This document shows, piece by piece, positions 1-9,371 of a stretch of DNA of 35,001 nucleotides; position 1 is the stretch's first letter, and each line of letters begins with the position of its first letter. The stretch covers positions 1-35,001 of the forward strand of contig CAMKFB010000016.1 in assembly GCA_946411735.1 (NCBI GenBank). Direction: 5' to 3'. A program made the translations under genes and the position numbers. The notes beneath the pieces are model-generated. The model ran no database searches. It saw only the letters and a program-made list of their open reading frames with translations, and was not told the origin of the DNA. This DNA comes from an uncultured Selenomonadales bacterium. GTDB taxonomy: Bacteria; Bacillota; Negativicutes; Selenomonadales; Selenomonadaceae.

Positions 1-975
1 AATCAGTTTGCCCACAAAGGGATCGACCGCCACCTTAAACGCCAGCGCCGCAAACGGCTCCTCATCACTCGCCGGACGCTCATCGGTCTCGTCATTTTCG
101 GGATTGAAGCCCTGAATCGGCGGAATATCCGTCGGCGCGGGAAGATAATCGACGATCGCATCGAGCAACGGCTGCACGCCCCGATTGCGATAAGATGTGC
201 CGCAAGTTACCGGCGTCATCTTGCAATCGATCGTCGCCTTGCGAATGACCGCTTTGATTTCATCTTCGGTGACGGGATCGCCGCAGAGATATTTTTCCAT
301 GAAATCGTCGTCCTGCTCCGCGCACGCCTCGAGCAGCTTGTCTCGATACTCCTCCGCCAACTCCCGCAAATTATCGGGAATCGCAACCTCCGCCGCGCGC
401 TTGCCGAGATCGTCCTCGTAGACGATCGCCTCCATCTTTATCAGATCGACGATCCCCTCGAATTTTTCCTCGGCGCCGATCGGCAGTTGAATCGGAACGG
501 CATTGGTGTGCAAGCGGTCGCGCATCATCTGAATCACATTAAAAAAGTCCGCTCCGGTTATATCCATCTTGTTGATATAAGCCATCCGTGGGACATTATA
601 ACGTTCCGCCTGCCGCCAAACGGTTTCGGTTTGCGGCTCGACGCCGCCGCGCGCCGTCAAAACCGCCACCGCCCCGTCGAGCACTCTCAGCGACCGCTCG
701 ACCTCGACGGTGAAATCGACGTGACCCGGCGTGTCGATGATGTTGATCCGATGATCCTTCCAATGGCAGGTCGTCGCCGCCGACGTGATCGTAATGCCGC
801 GCTCCTGCTCCTGCACCATCCAGTCCATCGTCGCCGCGCCGTCATGCACCTCGCCGATTTTGTGATTGATGCCCGTATAGAACAAAATGCGCTCGGTGGT
901 GGTGGTTTTGCCGGCGTCGATGTGCGCCATAATCCCTATGTTGCGAGTTTTTTCGAGTGAAAACTCTCTAGACAC
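1..975 (-). CDS. fusA: Elongation factor G, N-terminal part (cut by window edge)
   Basis: Translation elongation factor G, the ribosomal translocase GTPase of the cytoplasm. The 325 visible codons give the G domain and the start of domain II. The P-loop AHIDAGKTT is near residues 17-25, the G3 motif DTPGHV and the G4 motif NKMD are both visible, and the segment at the window edge reads [19 protein letters not shown], as at the domain II border of EF-G. The start is a GTG at 975, giving (V/M)[15 protein letters not shown], preceded by AAGGGG about 10 bases upstream. It lies 58 bp after rpsG in the classical rpsL-rpsG-fusA order and is almost certainly co-transcribed with them. The C-terminal half is outside the window. 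Confidence 0.98.
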   Translation of the reverse strand, partial: MSREFSLEKTRNIGIMAHIDAGKTTTTERILFYTGINHKIGEVHDGAATMDWMVQEQERGITITSAATTCHWKDHRINIIDTPGHVDFTVEVERSLRVLDGAVAVLTARGGVEPQTETVWRQAERYNVPRMAYINKMDITGADFFNVIQMMRDRLHTNAVPIQLPIGAEEKFEGIVDLIKMEAIVYEDDLGKRAAEVAIPDNLRELAEEYRDKLLEACAEQDDDFMEKYLCGDPVTEDEIKAVIRKATIDCKMTPVTCGTSYRNRGVQPLLDAIVDYLPAPTDIPPIQGFNPENDETDERPASDEEPFAALAFKVAVDPFVGKLI

Positions 976-1033
976 TTTCGTTATCGCCCCTTACCTTCGA
1001 CACGTTCAACCGGTTTTCTCGACGTGTCGGAGA

Positions 1034-1504
<471 letters not shown>

Positions 1505-1544
1505 TTATAAAATTCCTCCCTTCTGCAACCGGCGAATTTGCTTG

Positions 1545-1928
1545 TTACTTCTTTTTGGCTTTGGCTTTCTTGGCGCCGTATTTGGAGCGCGCCTGGTTGC
1601 GATCCTGAACTCCGGCGGTATCGAGAGTGCCGCGAATGATGTGATAGCGCACGCCCGGCAGGTCCTTGACACGACCTCCGCGAATGAGCACGACGCTGTG
1701 CTCCTGGAGATTATGTCCGATGCCCGGGATGTAAGCGGTGACCTCGATTGAATTGGTCAGACGAACACGCGCGACCTTGCGTAAAGCGGAGTTCGGCTTT
1801 TTGGGAGTAGTGGTATAAACACGAGTGCAGACGCCGCGTTTTTGGGGGCATTCCTTGAGCGCGGGGGCGGTAGATTTCTCGACGAGAGTTTGTCTGCTCT
1901 TCCTGACTAACTGATTGATAGTCGGCAT
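1545..1928 (-). CDS. rpsL: 30S ribosomal protein S12
   Basis: Decoding-centre protein S12, 127 residues. It starts [13 protein letters not shown] and carries the conserved KKPNSALRK and the [28 protein letters not shown] segments around the streptomycin-resistance positions; the lysines are wild type. A longer frame opens upstream at 1973, but the ATG at 1928 matches the family start and has a strong GGAGG about 10 bases upstream. It is the first gene of rpsL-rpsG-fusA. The gene upstream is the NFACT gene rather than rpoC, so this str operon is separated from rpoBC and has its own promoter. Confidence 0.99.
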   Translation of the reverse strand: MPTINQLVRKSRQTLVEKSTAPALKECPQKRGVCTRVYTTTPKKPNSALRKVARVRLTNSIEVTAYIPGIGHNLQEHSVVLIRGGRVKDLPGVRYHIIRGTLDTAGVQDRNQARSKYGAKKAKAKKK

Positions 1929-1999
1929 ATAGATTATGACCTCCTTTCCGATGTCAGACCGCAAAAAACACATTTGCAGTCATTTTGTAAAGCGCGCTG

Positions 2000-2029
2000 A
2001 TTGTATCATCGACAAAAAGATGCTGTCAA
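2000..2029 (-). promoter_or_regulatory. Sigma-A type promoter of the str operon
   Basis: On the minus strand a perfect -35 TTGACA (2029-2024) is followed after 18 bp by TACAAT (2005-2000). Transcription would start near 1993, about 65 bases ahead of the rpsL ATG. It is one of the best consensus promoters in the window, as expected for ribosomal protein genes. It lies between the NFACT stop codon and rpsL. Confidence 0.8.
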
Positions 2030-2053
2030 GCGCGCCACTATCGGCATAATTTT

Positions 2054-3751
2054 TTACACACCGTCCGGCGGGGCAGCTGCCTCCGCGCGGATCGACGCGG
2101 GCGTGACGTACAAAGTTTTTTGCCCGACGAACACCACGAAGCCCGGGCGCGCTCCCGACGGCTTTTTCAACGCGCGGCACTTGACGTAATCCACCGGCAC
2201 CTTAGACGAGCCCGCCGCTTGAGAGTAATGCGCCGCCACTTCAGCTGCGTACAACAATGTCTCGTCGCTCGGCTCGACGTCGCCGCATTTCAATATCACG
2301 TGCGACCCGGGGATGTCCTTCGTGTGCAGCCAGATGTCGTTCGGCGCCGCCGATTGCCGCAATCGATCGTTTTGTATGTTATTTTTGCCGATCAATATCT
2401 CCGTCCCGTCCGGCGCGCGCAATGTGATCGGCGCTGCCTTCTTCGAGGACGCCGCCTTCTTATGCGATTGTTTGATGTAGCCGCCCGCGATCAGCTCCGC
2501 GCGGATCTCGTCGATGTCTGCGAGCGTCGTTGCCGTCGTCAGCGAATGCTCCACCGTCGACAAATATTCGATCTCCTCCGCGCACTTTTCGATCTGCTCC
2601 TCGATGAATTTCGCCCCGCGCTTGAGCTTGTCGTACTTTCGATATAAATTCTGCACGTTGGCGGCGACCGTCAAGCGCCTGTCCAACGGAATTTTAATCC
2701 GCTCGCCGTCCTCGCTGTAGATGTTCTCGACCTCGATCTCATCAGCCGCGTGATCCTTTATCCGATATCGGTACGTCGACAGATTGTCCGCCAGGATTTT
2801 CCAATCCGACGCCGCCTCCGATTCCGACAGCTCCCGTCGAAGCACATCGATCTTGTTCGTCGCCCGCCGCAACTCGTTTCGGATCAGCCGCGCGAACACG
2901 TCCTTATCAGGCGGCGCGTAACTGCCGATCATTCGATCCGCCGCCTCGAGCAGCGCCGACATCGTCTCGAATTTCAGCTTCCGACCTTCGACGCAATTCA
3001 AATCGAGCGACGAGATTGCCAACACTTTTTGGTTGTCGTCGACGATCAGCGTAGGCGTCGGCGGCGCGCTCCTCAATTCGCTCAAACAATCGAGCGCCTC
3101 TTCGACCGTCGTCGAGCGGAAGGCGATCTCCCGCGCCGTCAGCGGTCCGAAGCCCTGTACCACATTCATCAGCGCCTTGTCGAGCCGAGCGCTCCGATCG
3201 ATCCGCGCGGAGATTTCCTCGAGCCCGACTTCAAACGGATTTAGTTTGTCCTGCGCGGGCGGCGGCTCATATTTTTGATTCGGCAGGACGGTTCGGACGC
3301 GGCTGTTATTCGAGCCGATTTTTTTGAGCGCATCGACAATCAGCCCGTCCTTGATCAGAATGATGTTCGAGTACTTGCCGATCAGCTCGACCGTCAGCGT
3401 GAGCGTCTCGAGCCTGCCGCTTGCAAGCGTATCGATGTCGATATCGATGATACGGTCGAGATTGCGCTGGCGGATCGCCGAGATCCTTCCGTTCTCGAGG
3501 TTCTTCCGAAGCACCATGCAAAACGTCGGCGGCTCGGGGAGATTTTCGGCGGTGCCGCTCGTTATGTACATCGACGGATTTTGCGGGTTGACGGTCAGTT
3601 GCAATAAAAAAGTTCGCCCGGGTTGGCGGACGGTGATCGACAGCGCGGCTCGTGACTGTTGAGAAATTTTGTCGACGCGTCCGCCCGTCAATGCCGCGCT
3701 CAACTCCTGAGCGAGCGGGCGCATCGAATATCCTTCCAAATTCAATTTCAT
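2054..3751 (-). CDS. rqcH: NFACT family protein, RqcH-like ribosome quality control factor
   Basis: Member of the NFACT/RqcH family (older names: fibronectin-binding protein, FbpA, YloA). In Bacillus, RqcH binds obstructed 50S subunits and recruits tRNA-Ala to add C-terminal alanine tails. About 565 residues, near the usual family length. The N-terminal NFACT-N domain begins LEGYSMRPLAQELSAAL, a coiled coil lies around RKYDKLKRGAKFIEEQIEK, and the C-terminal NFACT-R domain has the hallmark NDIWLHTKDIPGSHVI. The start is uncertain. The ATG at 3751 has GGAGG only one base away. A TTG two codons later (3745) has GGAGG at an ideal 7-base spacing and may be the true start. The symbol is by family resemblance. 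Confidence 0.9.
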   Translation of the reverse strand: MKLNLEGYSMRPLAQELSAALTGGRVDKISQQSRAALSITVRQPGRTFLLQLTVNPQNPSMYITSGTAENLPEPPTFCMVLRKNLENGRISAIRQRNLDRIIDIDIDTLASGRLETLTLTVELIGKYSNIILIKDGLIVDALKKIGSNNSRVRTVLPNQKYEPPPAQDKLNPFEVGLEEISARIDRSARLDKALMNVVQGFGPLTAREIAFRSTTVEEALDCLSELRSAPPTPTLIVDDNQKVLAISSLDLNCVEGRKLKFETMSALLEAADRMIGSYAPPDKDVFARLIRNELRRATNKIDVLRRELSESEAASDWKILADNLSTYRYRIKDHAADEIEVENIYSEDGERIKIPLDRRLTVAANVQNLYRKYDKLKRGAKFIEEQIEKCAEEIEYLSTVEHSLTTATTLADIDEIRAELIAGGYIKQSHKKAASSKKAAPITLRAPDGTEILIGKNNIQNDRLRQSAAPNDIWLHTKDIPGSHVILKCGDVEPSDETLLYAAEVAAHYSQAAGSSKVPVDYVKCRALKKPSGARPGFVVFVGQKTLYVTPASIRAEAAAPPDGV

Positions 3752-3799
3752 TCCTCCACTTGAAACTAAAAAATCTGCCTGCATCCTGAAATAAAAATG

Positions 3800-3828
3800 T
3801 AGACAGATTTTTTATCATCTGCTATAAT
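3800..3828 (+). promoter_or_regulatory. Promoter of the small hydrophobic ORF (toxin-like mRNA)
   Basis: TAGACA (3800-3805) and a perfect TATAAT (3823-3828) are 17 bp apart. The predicted start is near 3835, giving an RNA beginning AACGGACAACCCGTGAGG. It points away from the NFACT gene and toward the 38-codon ORF at 3884. Confidence 0.75.
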
Positions 3829-3855
3829 CCGCCTCAACGGACAACCCGTGAGGTC

Positions 3856-3883
3856 GGCACCTCCCGCAAAGGAGGTGATAGCC
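3856..3883 (+). promoter_or_regulatory. Hairpin that hides the Shine-Dalgarno sequence
   Basis: ACCTCC (3859-3864) pairs with the ribosome binding site GGAGGT (3871-3876) across a 6-base loop, and GGC (3856-3858) can pair with GCC (3881-3883). The start codon GTG follows at 3884. The same ACCTCC is the 5' partner of the distal GGAGGT at 4058-4063, so the two pairings are mutually exclusive, and this could work as a translational switch. This is inferred from base pairing only. Confidence 0.6.
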
Positions 3884-4000
3884 GTGAAAATCGATTTGAA
3901 GCAGATCGTTCGTAAGATCGGTCGAGCGAAGATCGATTGGAACTTCTGGCTTCAGGTCGGAACGTTCCTCGCTACCCTCTGGGGCGCGCTGAAAGACTAA
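3884..4000 (+). CDS. Small hydrophobic protein, candidate type I toxin (38 aa)
   Basis: A 38-codon ORF beginning with GTG behind an excellent AAAGGAGGTGAT ribosome binding site. The N-terminal half is basic (KIDLKQIVRKIGRAK). The C-terminal half is a hydrophobic, tryptophan-rich stretch (WNFWLQVGTFLATLWGAL) ending KD, long enough to enter or cross a membrane. Size, layout, a dedicated promoter, a masked ribosome binding site and an opposing promoter all match type I toxin-antitoxin loci (Fst, TxpA, AapA types). I do not recognise the sequence as one of those families. Alternatives are a small membrane regulator or a leaderless bacteriocin-like peptide. Confidence 0.6.
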   Translation: MKIDLKQIVRKIGRAKIDWNFWLQVGTFLATLWGALKD

Positions 4001-4103
4001 GCGCGAACAGAGAGCCGCTGGCTTAGCCGATCCGTCAACAAGCGCAACCATCTATTTGGAGGTCGCCGACGGTCTCACTCATCGGTTGTCCTCTTTAATT
4101 GGA

Positions 4104-4132
4104 ATTTTATCAGCCGACACGCCTGCCGTCAA
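4104..4132 (-). promoter_or_regulatory. Convergent (antisense) promoter of the toxin-like locus
   Basis: On the minus strand TTGACG (4132-4127) and TAAAAT (4109-4104) have a 17-bp spacer, a near-consensus sigma-A promoter. No gene in the correct orientation begins close downstream before the 38-codon ORF, so it most likely drives an antisense RNA. It lies 29 bp downstream of the cobA stop codon. Confidence 0.7.
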
Positions 4133-4160
4133 CTGATTTTTTTCGTCGCCGCCTCGTACT

Positions 4161-4784
4161 TTAAAATTCGATGCCGAGTTGCGCGTGGATGCCGCTCAAG
4201 AACGGATGCTTCACCAATTTCATTTCCGTCACCAAATCCGCCCGCTCGAGCAAAGCCGCCGTCGCCTGCCGCCCCGTCATTACCAGGTGCACGTTCGACG
4301 GGCGCGCCTCGACCAGTTTCATCATGTCCGCCTCGTCGATCAGTTTCATCGTCACCGCGTAATTGATCTCGTCGAGAATCACCATGTCCCACTCGCCGCC
4401 CTTGATCGAGTCCGCCGCCAACTTGAGCGCTTCCGCCGCCGCCCGCTCGTGTTCTTCCTGCTCGCCGATGCTCGTAAAGCCCAGCCCGCATTGCTTGATC
4501 GATATCCGCCCGTTCGACACTCGCGACAGCCACTCGAGCGCGTCAAGCTCGCCGTACCGTTGCCCGCCTTTGATGAACTGCAAGATTAAGACCCTCAGCC
4601 CGCCGCCGAACGCCCGCAGAGCCAATCCGAGCGCCGCCGTGGTTTTGCCCTTGCCGTCGCCGGTGTGCACGATCAGCAGCCCGCGATCGACCGTCGCGCG
4701 TTTTTCCGTCGCCGTCGTTTCGACCTCCGTCGCCGGCTCCTCCAACGTTTTTTCCTCGAGCGCTTTCAAGGTTTCCTCCGACAT
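4161..4784 (-). CDS. cobA: Cob(I)yrinic acid a,c-diamide adenosyltransferase (CobA/BtuR type)
   Basis: ATP:corrinoid adenosyltransferase, which attaches the 5'-deoxyadenosyl group of ATP to cobalt(I) corrinoids in B12 synthesis or salvage; cytoplasmic. 207 residues. After a charged extension of about 33 residues unlike the family core, the P-loop reads LLIVHTGDGKGKTTAALGLA, the hallmark of CobA/BtuR. WDMVILDEINYAVTMKLID (Walker B region) and VHLVMTGRQA follow. The ATG at 4784 has GGAGGCGG nearby. It stands alone, with the toxin-like locus downstream and an SGNH hydrolase divergent upstream; no other cobalamin gene is in view, which suggests a salvage role. Confidence 0.95.
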   Translation of the reverse strand: MSEETLKALEEKTLEEPATEVETTATEKRATVDRGLLIVHTGDGKGKTTAALGLALRAFGGGLRVLILQFIKGGQRYGELDALEWLSRVSNGRISIKQCGLGFTSIGEQEEHERAAAEALKLAADSIKGGEWDMVILDEINYAVTMKLIDEADMMKLVEARPSNVHLVMTGRQATAALLERADLVTEMKLVKHPFLSGIHAQLGIEF

Positions 4785-4811
4785 TTTTTACCGCCTCCAA
4801 AAAATTTTTTG

Positions 4812-4820
4812 TGCTATAAT
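4812..4820 (+). promoter_or_regulatory. Extended -10 promoter of the SGNH hydrolase gene
   Basis: TGCTATAAT is a perfect extended -10 element, with no recognisable -35 at the right distance, which is typical of extended -10 promoters. It lies about 30 bases upstream of the ATG at 4851. Confidence 0.6.
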
Positions 4821-4850
4821 ATCTGATCATTTTAGTATCGAGGGTTGAAG

Positions 4851-6482
4851 ATGAAAAGTGCCGTTAAAAGTTTTTTTATATTCCTGCCGCTGATCGCGCT
4901 GTTCACGTTCCTGTGTTTGTACATCACCGAGCGCGCCGACGTGTTGCGCATCGCCGATCAACGGCTCGTCACGTCGTTTCAACGGGACGGGCGCGAGCTC
5001 GTTCTGGATTGGGAGCCGCTCAAATATCCCTGCTCTTATGAAGTCAAAACGGTCGCGCGAAGCTCGGGCATGATCCTCGGCGCGCCCGATTATCATCAAT
5101 TCGATGACGAGCACGTCGCGGGCAATTCCTATCGCGTCCCGTCGACCGCCATCCCCATGTATTACGCGATCTCCGCGCGGGGCATTTTCGGTCGAACCTT
5201 CGACGCCGCCGATTCGATCGCCAATCCCAATTTCCCGTCGCCGCCCGCGCCCGTCCCGATCTTCCGGTACGACGCCTCCAACCCCGCCAGCCTGATGCCC
5301 TTCCTCGTGTGGCACGTCGTTCCTGACGCCGTCTGCTACGAAGTCGAAATTCTGTCGGCGCCGCCCGAGATCGAAGGCGGCATTTCCCTCTCGAAACTCA
5401 ATCACCTTTTCAGCACTCAAATGATCTTCACCAACGGTTGGCAAGCCGATCTCCGCCCGTTCCAAAATCAGCGGGCGCTCTATTGGCGGGCGCGGGCGTT
5501 GGGCTTTCACCACGAGCCGATCGGCGAATTTTGCAAGGCGGAGCCGATCGTGATCGACCTCAGCCGCCCCATGCCCACGTGCCCGCTCGTCAACAACTTC
5601 GACCAAATGCCGAATTTCGAGCAGCCGCTTTACCCGGTCTATTCGTGGATTCCGTTCAATCAGCCGAAACTGCATTACGAGGTCGAGCTGCTCAATCACC
5701 CGCCGACGATCGAGCACGACGTGATGCCGTCATCCGACAGCCTTTGGCGACAGTCGGGGCTTGACACGGCCAGCCTCTACGACGAGTACGGGCGCCCGTT
5801 CGCCGGTCCGTATTATTGGCGCGTGCGCGCGCTCGACGAGAACAATAATCCCGTCGGCACCTGGTCGGATTCGGAGCAGTTCATCGTCAAAGACCATATC
5901 GGCGGCGTGGACGTGGCGATTTTCGGCGACAGCATCTCCCACGGCGGCGGCGCGGTGTCGTATCCTCCGTGCGCGCTCGAGTACAGCTACGCGACGTATC
6001 TCGATTTCCCGACCGTCAATCTGTCGAGGAGCGGCGACACTTCGCATACTTCGCTCGATCGGTTCGAGAATGATGTGCTGCCGTTTAAACCGAAGAATTT
6101 GATCATCCTGACGGGCACGAACAGTTTGCGGGCGCAGGAGATCAAGGCGGAGGACGTGATCGAGGACATCGGGCGGCTGAGTCGAATGTGCGAGCTCAAC
6201 GGGATTCGACCGATCTTTTTGACGCTGATGCCGATCAATCCGACGAATATCAGCAGTGTGTTCGGGACGCCGACCGATCCGAATTGGCGGCAAAAGCTCG
6301 AGACGATCAACGCCTACATTCGGCAGCAGCGGTATTTCATCGACTTGGAGCCGCATTTTTATGACGTAAAGAAAATGCAGCTCGACGACCGGCTGTCGGT
6401 CGACGGACTGCATCCCGATATCAAGGGTAAGATGATGATGGCGGAGCTGATCAATCAGCACAAAGAGTTGTTTGCGCCTTGA
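4851..6482 (+). CDS. Membrane-anchored SGNH/GDSL hydrolase with fibronectin-III-like repeats
   Basis: 543 residues. One N-terminal hydrophobic segment (SFFIFLPLIALFTFLCLYI, about residues 6-25) without a clear cleavage site suggests a signal anchor with the rest outside the membrane. Residues about 45-340 hold three related sandwich-like repeats, marked by LDWEPLKYPCSYEVKT, LVWHVVPDAVCYEVEI and YSWIPFNQPKLHYEVEL. The C-terminal SGNH domain (from about 355) has block I FGDSISHG, block III LTGTNSLR and the catalytic DGLHPD. Likely an esterase or deacetylase acting on surface carbohydrate or envelope polymers. An earlier in-frame TTG at 4845 is possible, but ATG 4851 fits GAGGG better. It is monocistronic from an extended -10 promoter. 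Confidence 0.85.
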   Translation: MKSAVKSFFIFLPLIALFTFLCLYITERADVLRIADQRLVTSFQRDGRELVLDWEPLKYPCSYEVKTVARSSGMILGAPDYHQFDDEHVAGNSYRVPSTAIPMYYAISARGIFGRTFDAADSIANPNFPSPPAPVPIFRYDASNPASLMPFLVWHVVPDAVCYEVEILSAPPEIEGGISLSKLNHLFSTQMIFTNGWQADLRPFQNQRALYWRARALGFHHEPIGEFCKAEPIVIDLSRPMPTCPLVNNFDQMPNFEQPLYPVYSWIPFNQPKLHYEVELLNHPPTIEHDVMPSSDSLWRQSGLDTASLYDEYGRPFAGPYYWRVRALDENNNPVGTWSDSEQFIVKDHIGGVDVAIFGDSISHGGGAVSYPPCALEYSYATYLDFPTVNLSRSGDTSHTSLDRFENDVLPFKPKNLIILTGTNSLRAQEIKAEDVIEDIGRLSRMCELNGIRPIFLTLMPINPTNISSVFGTPTDPNWRQKLETINAYIRQQRYFIDLEPHFYDVKKMQLDDRLSVDGLHPDIKGKMMMAELINQHKELFAP

Positions 6483-6522
6483 CCGTTCCGCGCGGAGTTT
6501 AGAAAAAATTTTTTTCGATCCC

Positions 6523-6662
6523 ACCCGCCCACCCATTGGGGGGGCTGCCGCCCCCCGCCCCGCTTTAGCCGACGGTTGAAATGGGGCGTCGACAACGCAG
6601 GGTGGGAACGTCGTCCTCAATTGGGCGCCGCACTCGTGGGTGGGAGCGGTGGCGGCGCCCCT
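6523..6662. repeat. Intergenic structured repeat, copy A
   Basis: Between the convergent SGNH gene and ilvC. The core (6584-6661) begins GGGCGTCGACAACGCAGGG, ends TGGCGGCGCCCC, and matches 13130-13208 nearly position for position. Its ends are complementary (GGGGCG/CGCCCC), so it can fold into one large hairpin. A C-rich flank (CCCACCCGCCCACCC) lies upstream, and between flank and core is an extra G-rich/C-rich hairpin (about 6538-6556) that copy B lacks. It is too short to encode a protein. Confidence 0.75.
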
Positions 6663-6669
6663 TCAAATA

Positions 6670-7686
<1,017 letters not shown>

Positions 7687-7710
7687 AGGAAAAAAACATC
7701 TCCTTCGAAT

Positions 7711-7788
7711 AATTTTCCCACCCGCCCGCCCTCGGCAGGTTACCACCTGCCAACCGTCAGAACTTCGTCCGCAGCAGTTTGCAACTGC
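7711..7788. promoter_or_regulatory. Inverted repeats between the reductase gene and ilvC
   Basis: Two perfect small hairpins lie in this 111-bp gap: GGCAGGT/ACCTGCC (7734-7751, 4-base loop) and GCAGTT/AACTGC (7774-7788 region, 3-base loop). A C-rich stretch CCCACCCGCCCGCC (about 7717-7730) resembles the flank of the intergenic repeats. No T-box landmarks and no U-tract follow the stems, so attenuation is not shown; they may be processing or stability elements ahead of ilvC. Confidence 0.4.
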
Positions 7789-7797
7789 CAATGTCGG

Positions 7798-8727
7798 TCA
7801 GGGCAGGATATTGCCCGCCGAGAGATATATTTCGTACCATTCCTTTTTCGACAGCTCGATCTCCGTCGCCGCCGCCGATTCTTTCACGCGGCTTGCCTTC
7901 GTCGTGCCGATCACCGCCTGCATTTTGCCGGGATATCTCAATATCCACGCCAACGCGATCGCCGTGTTCGTCACGCCCTTCTCCGCCGCCAGCCGATCGA
8001 GCACGGCGTTGAGCTTCGGATATTTTTCCGAGCCGAGAAATACTCCCTCGAAATAGCCGTACTGCAACGCCGACCACGCTTGAATGACAATCCCGTTCGA
8101 TTGACAGTACTCGAGCACGCCGCCGTCGCGCATGATCGCGGCGTCATTTTCCATGTTGACGTTGAAGCCCGCATTGAACATCGGCGTGAACGCGCAACTC
8201 ATCTGCACCTGGTTGGTGACAATCGGGAACGGAAGCGCCGTCGCAAGCCGCTCGACCATGATCGGATTCATATTGCTCACGCCGAAGTCTTTGACTTTGC
8301 CCGCCTCGTGCAACTTCGTAAAGGCTTCGGCAATCTCGTCGGGCTCCATCAGCGCATCGGGACGGTGCAGCAGCAGGCAGTCAATGTCATTGACCTTGAG
8401 CCGCTTGAGACTGCCGTCGACGGAGTTGAGAATGTGCTCTTTCGAGAAGTCAAACCAAGTGAAGTCGTCGTCGATGCGAATGCCGCATTTGGTCTGCAGA
8501 ATGACTTTGTCGCGCAACGAAGGATTTTCCTTTAAAACGTCGCCCAGAATCTCCTCGCACACGCCCTTGGCGTAAATGTCGGCGGTGTCGAGGAAGTTGA
8601 TGCCGACCTCGAGCGCCGCGTCTATGAGATTTTTTACCTCGGCGGTCGTCATTTTCGAGATGCGCATCAGCCCGAGGATGATCTCCGACGCCTTCCGATT
8701 GTCGCTGCCGAATTCGATGTAACGCAT
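7798..8727 (-). CDS. Aldo/keto reductase, YdhF-like
   Basis: NADPH-dependent aldo/keto reductase, 309 residues, predicted TIM barrel in the cytoplasm. The catalytic tetrad is visible: Asp in NFLDTADIYAKG, Tyr in the same motif, Lys in VILQTKCGI and His in CLLLHRPDA. The C-terminal nucleotide-binding region includes YPGKMQAVIGTTKASRVKES. The overall pattern, such as FGVSNM, fits the YdhF branch. The frame can extend to a TTG at 8742, but ATG 8727 has GGAGG at 8 bases. It lies between ilvN and ilvC in an apparent operon; a role in branched-chain metabolism is only suggested by position. The substrate is unknown. Confidence 0.88.
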   Translation of the reverse strand: MRYIEFGSDNRKASEIILGLMRISKMTTAEVKNLIDAALEVGINFLDTADIYAKGVCEEILGDVLKENPSLRDKVILQTKCGIRIDDDFTWFDFSKEHILNSVDGSLKRLKVNDIDCLLLHRPDALMEPDEIAEAFTKLHEAGKVKDFGVSNMNPIMVERLATALPFPIVTNQVQMSCAFTPMFNAGFNVNMENDAAIMRDGGVLEYCQSNGIVIQAWSALQYGYFEGVFLGSEKYPKLNAVLDRLAAEKGVTNTAIALAWILRYPGKMQAVIGTTKASRVKESAAATEIELSKKEWYEIYLSAGNILP

Positions 8728-8769
8728 TATCCAGCCCTCCAAGTTTTTATGCTCATTGACGGTTTGAAC

Positions 8770-9309
8770 TCAGAGTAAATTTTTGCCGTAAAAATCCCGC
8801 CCCGCGCGGTTCTTCTCGTAATTGTCGATCGTATTCTCGCCGCGCTCGAGCGCGATAAGCCCCGTCCGTATCACTTCCAATATGCCGTACGGCGCCAACA
8901 ATCGCATGAACGCGGTGACTTTTTCGTCGTCGCCGGTGATCTCGAATATCAGAGTCGTCGGGCGCACATCGATCACATGCGCGCGAAACAGCTCCGCCAT
9001 CTTCAGCACGTCGAGCCGATTGGTGTCGTCCGCGCGGACTTTGATCATCGTCATGCCACGCGTCACCGCGATCGACGCGTCCAACCGTTGGACGGCTTTG
9101 ACCACCGGCATTTTCTCAAGCTGTTTGATCATCTGCTCGATCAGCCCCGCGTCGCCGTGCACCACCACCGTGATCCTCGAGAACTCGGGCGATTGCGTTA
9201 CGCCCACCGACAGGCTGTCGATGTTGAACTCGCGCCGACTGAACATGCTCGCCACCCGCACCAGCACCCCGGGCTGATTCTCTACGTATACCGACAACAC
9301 ATGCTTCAT
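8770..9309 (-). CDS. ilvN: Acetolactate synthase small (regulatory) subunit
   Basis: Regulatory subunit of acetohydroxyacid synthase, giving valine feedback inhibition and higher activity to the catalytic IlvB. 179 residues. The N-terminal ACT domain reads HVLSVYVENQPGVLVRVASMFSRR with FNIDSLSVG, followed by the second ACT-like domain (IKVRADDTNRLDVLKMAELFRAHVIDV). The start at 9309 (MKHVLSVYVEN) has GGGAG 8 bases upstream; the upstream extension to 9327 is poorly supported. ilvB is not in the window, so the subunits are encoded apart. The gene follows ttcA by 39 bp but has its own promoter inside the ttcA 3' end. Confidence 0.96.
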   Translation of the reverse strand: MKHVLSVYVENQPGVLVRVASMFSRREFNIDSLSVGVTQSPEFSRITVVVHGDAGLIEQMIKQLEKMPVVKAVQRLDASIAVTRGMTMIKVRADDTNRLDVLKMAELFRAHVIDVRPTTLIFEITGDDEKVTAFMRLLAPYGILEVIRTGLIALERGENTIDNYEKNRAGRDFYGKNLL

Positions 9310-9342
9310 CCTCGACGCTCCCATCAAAAATATTCGCCGCGC

Positions 9343-9371
9343 ATTGTATCACTTCTTCAACGGCGTTTCAA
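9343..9371 (-). promoter_or_regulatory. Promoter for ilvN-reductase-ilvC
   Basis: TTGAAA (9371-9366), a 17-bp spacer and an extended -10 TGATACAAT (ending 9343) on the minus strand. The -35 lies in the last codons of ttcA. Transcription would start about 27 bases before the ilvN start codon, so the ilv genes can be expressed separately from ttcA. Confidence 0.65.

Larger units (their letters stand above)
3839..4091. repeat. Interrupted inverted repeat framing the small ORF
   Basis: The segment 3839-3864 is complementary to 4058-4091 in three blocks: GGACAACC with GGTTGTCC (8 bp), GTCGGC with GCCGAC (6 bp), and ACCTCC with GGAGGT (6 bp), plus a partial TGAG/CTCA match between them. An RNA spanning the locus could therefore pair its 5' and 3' ends. 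Equivalently, transcripts from the two convergent promoters would begin with nearly the same leader. 5'-3' pairing of this kind is known from hok and aapA type I toxin mRNAs. Confidence 0.7.
3836..4097 (-). ncRNA. Putative antisense RNA opposite the small ORF
   Basis: A promoter at 4132-4104 should start a leftward RNA near 4097 that crosses the whole small ORF. Its first bases (AAAGAGGACAACC) resemble the leader of the sense RNA. The 3' end given here is arbitrary because I see no clear terminator; a weak stem with T-rich sequence lies beyond 3830. A 15-codon ORF (MSETVGDLQIDGCAC) with a GAGGA site begins at about 4085 in this RNA but is probably incidental. Confidence 0.45.

Noticed and set aside
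3815-4051. A 78-codon minus-strand frame across the toxin-like locus
   Set aside because: No ribosome binding site or promoter fits it; the sequence is better explained by the small ORF and paired RNA elements on the opposite strand.
4040-4085. A 15-codon peptide (MSETVGDLQIDGCAC) at the start of the antisense RNA
   Set aside because: It has a plausible ribosome binding site but is very short and lies in the inverted-repeat leader, whose sequence is explained by base pairing.
7687-7797. T-box or attenuator ahead of ilvC
   Set aside because: Two small stems are present, but no T-box core sequence and no terminator with a U-tract.
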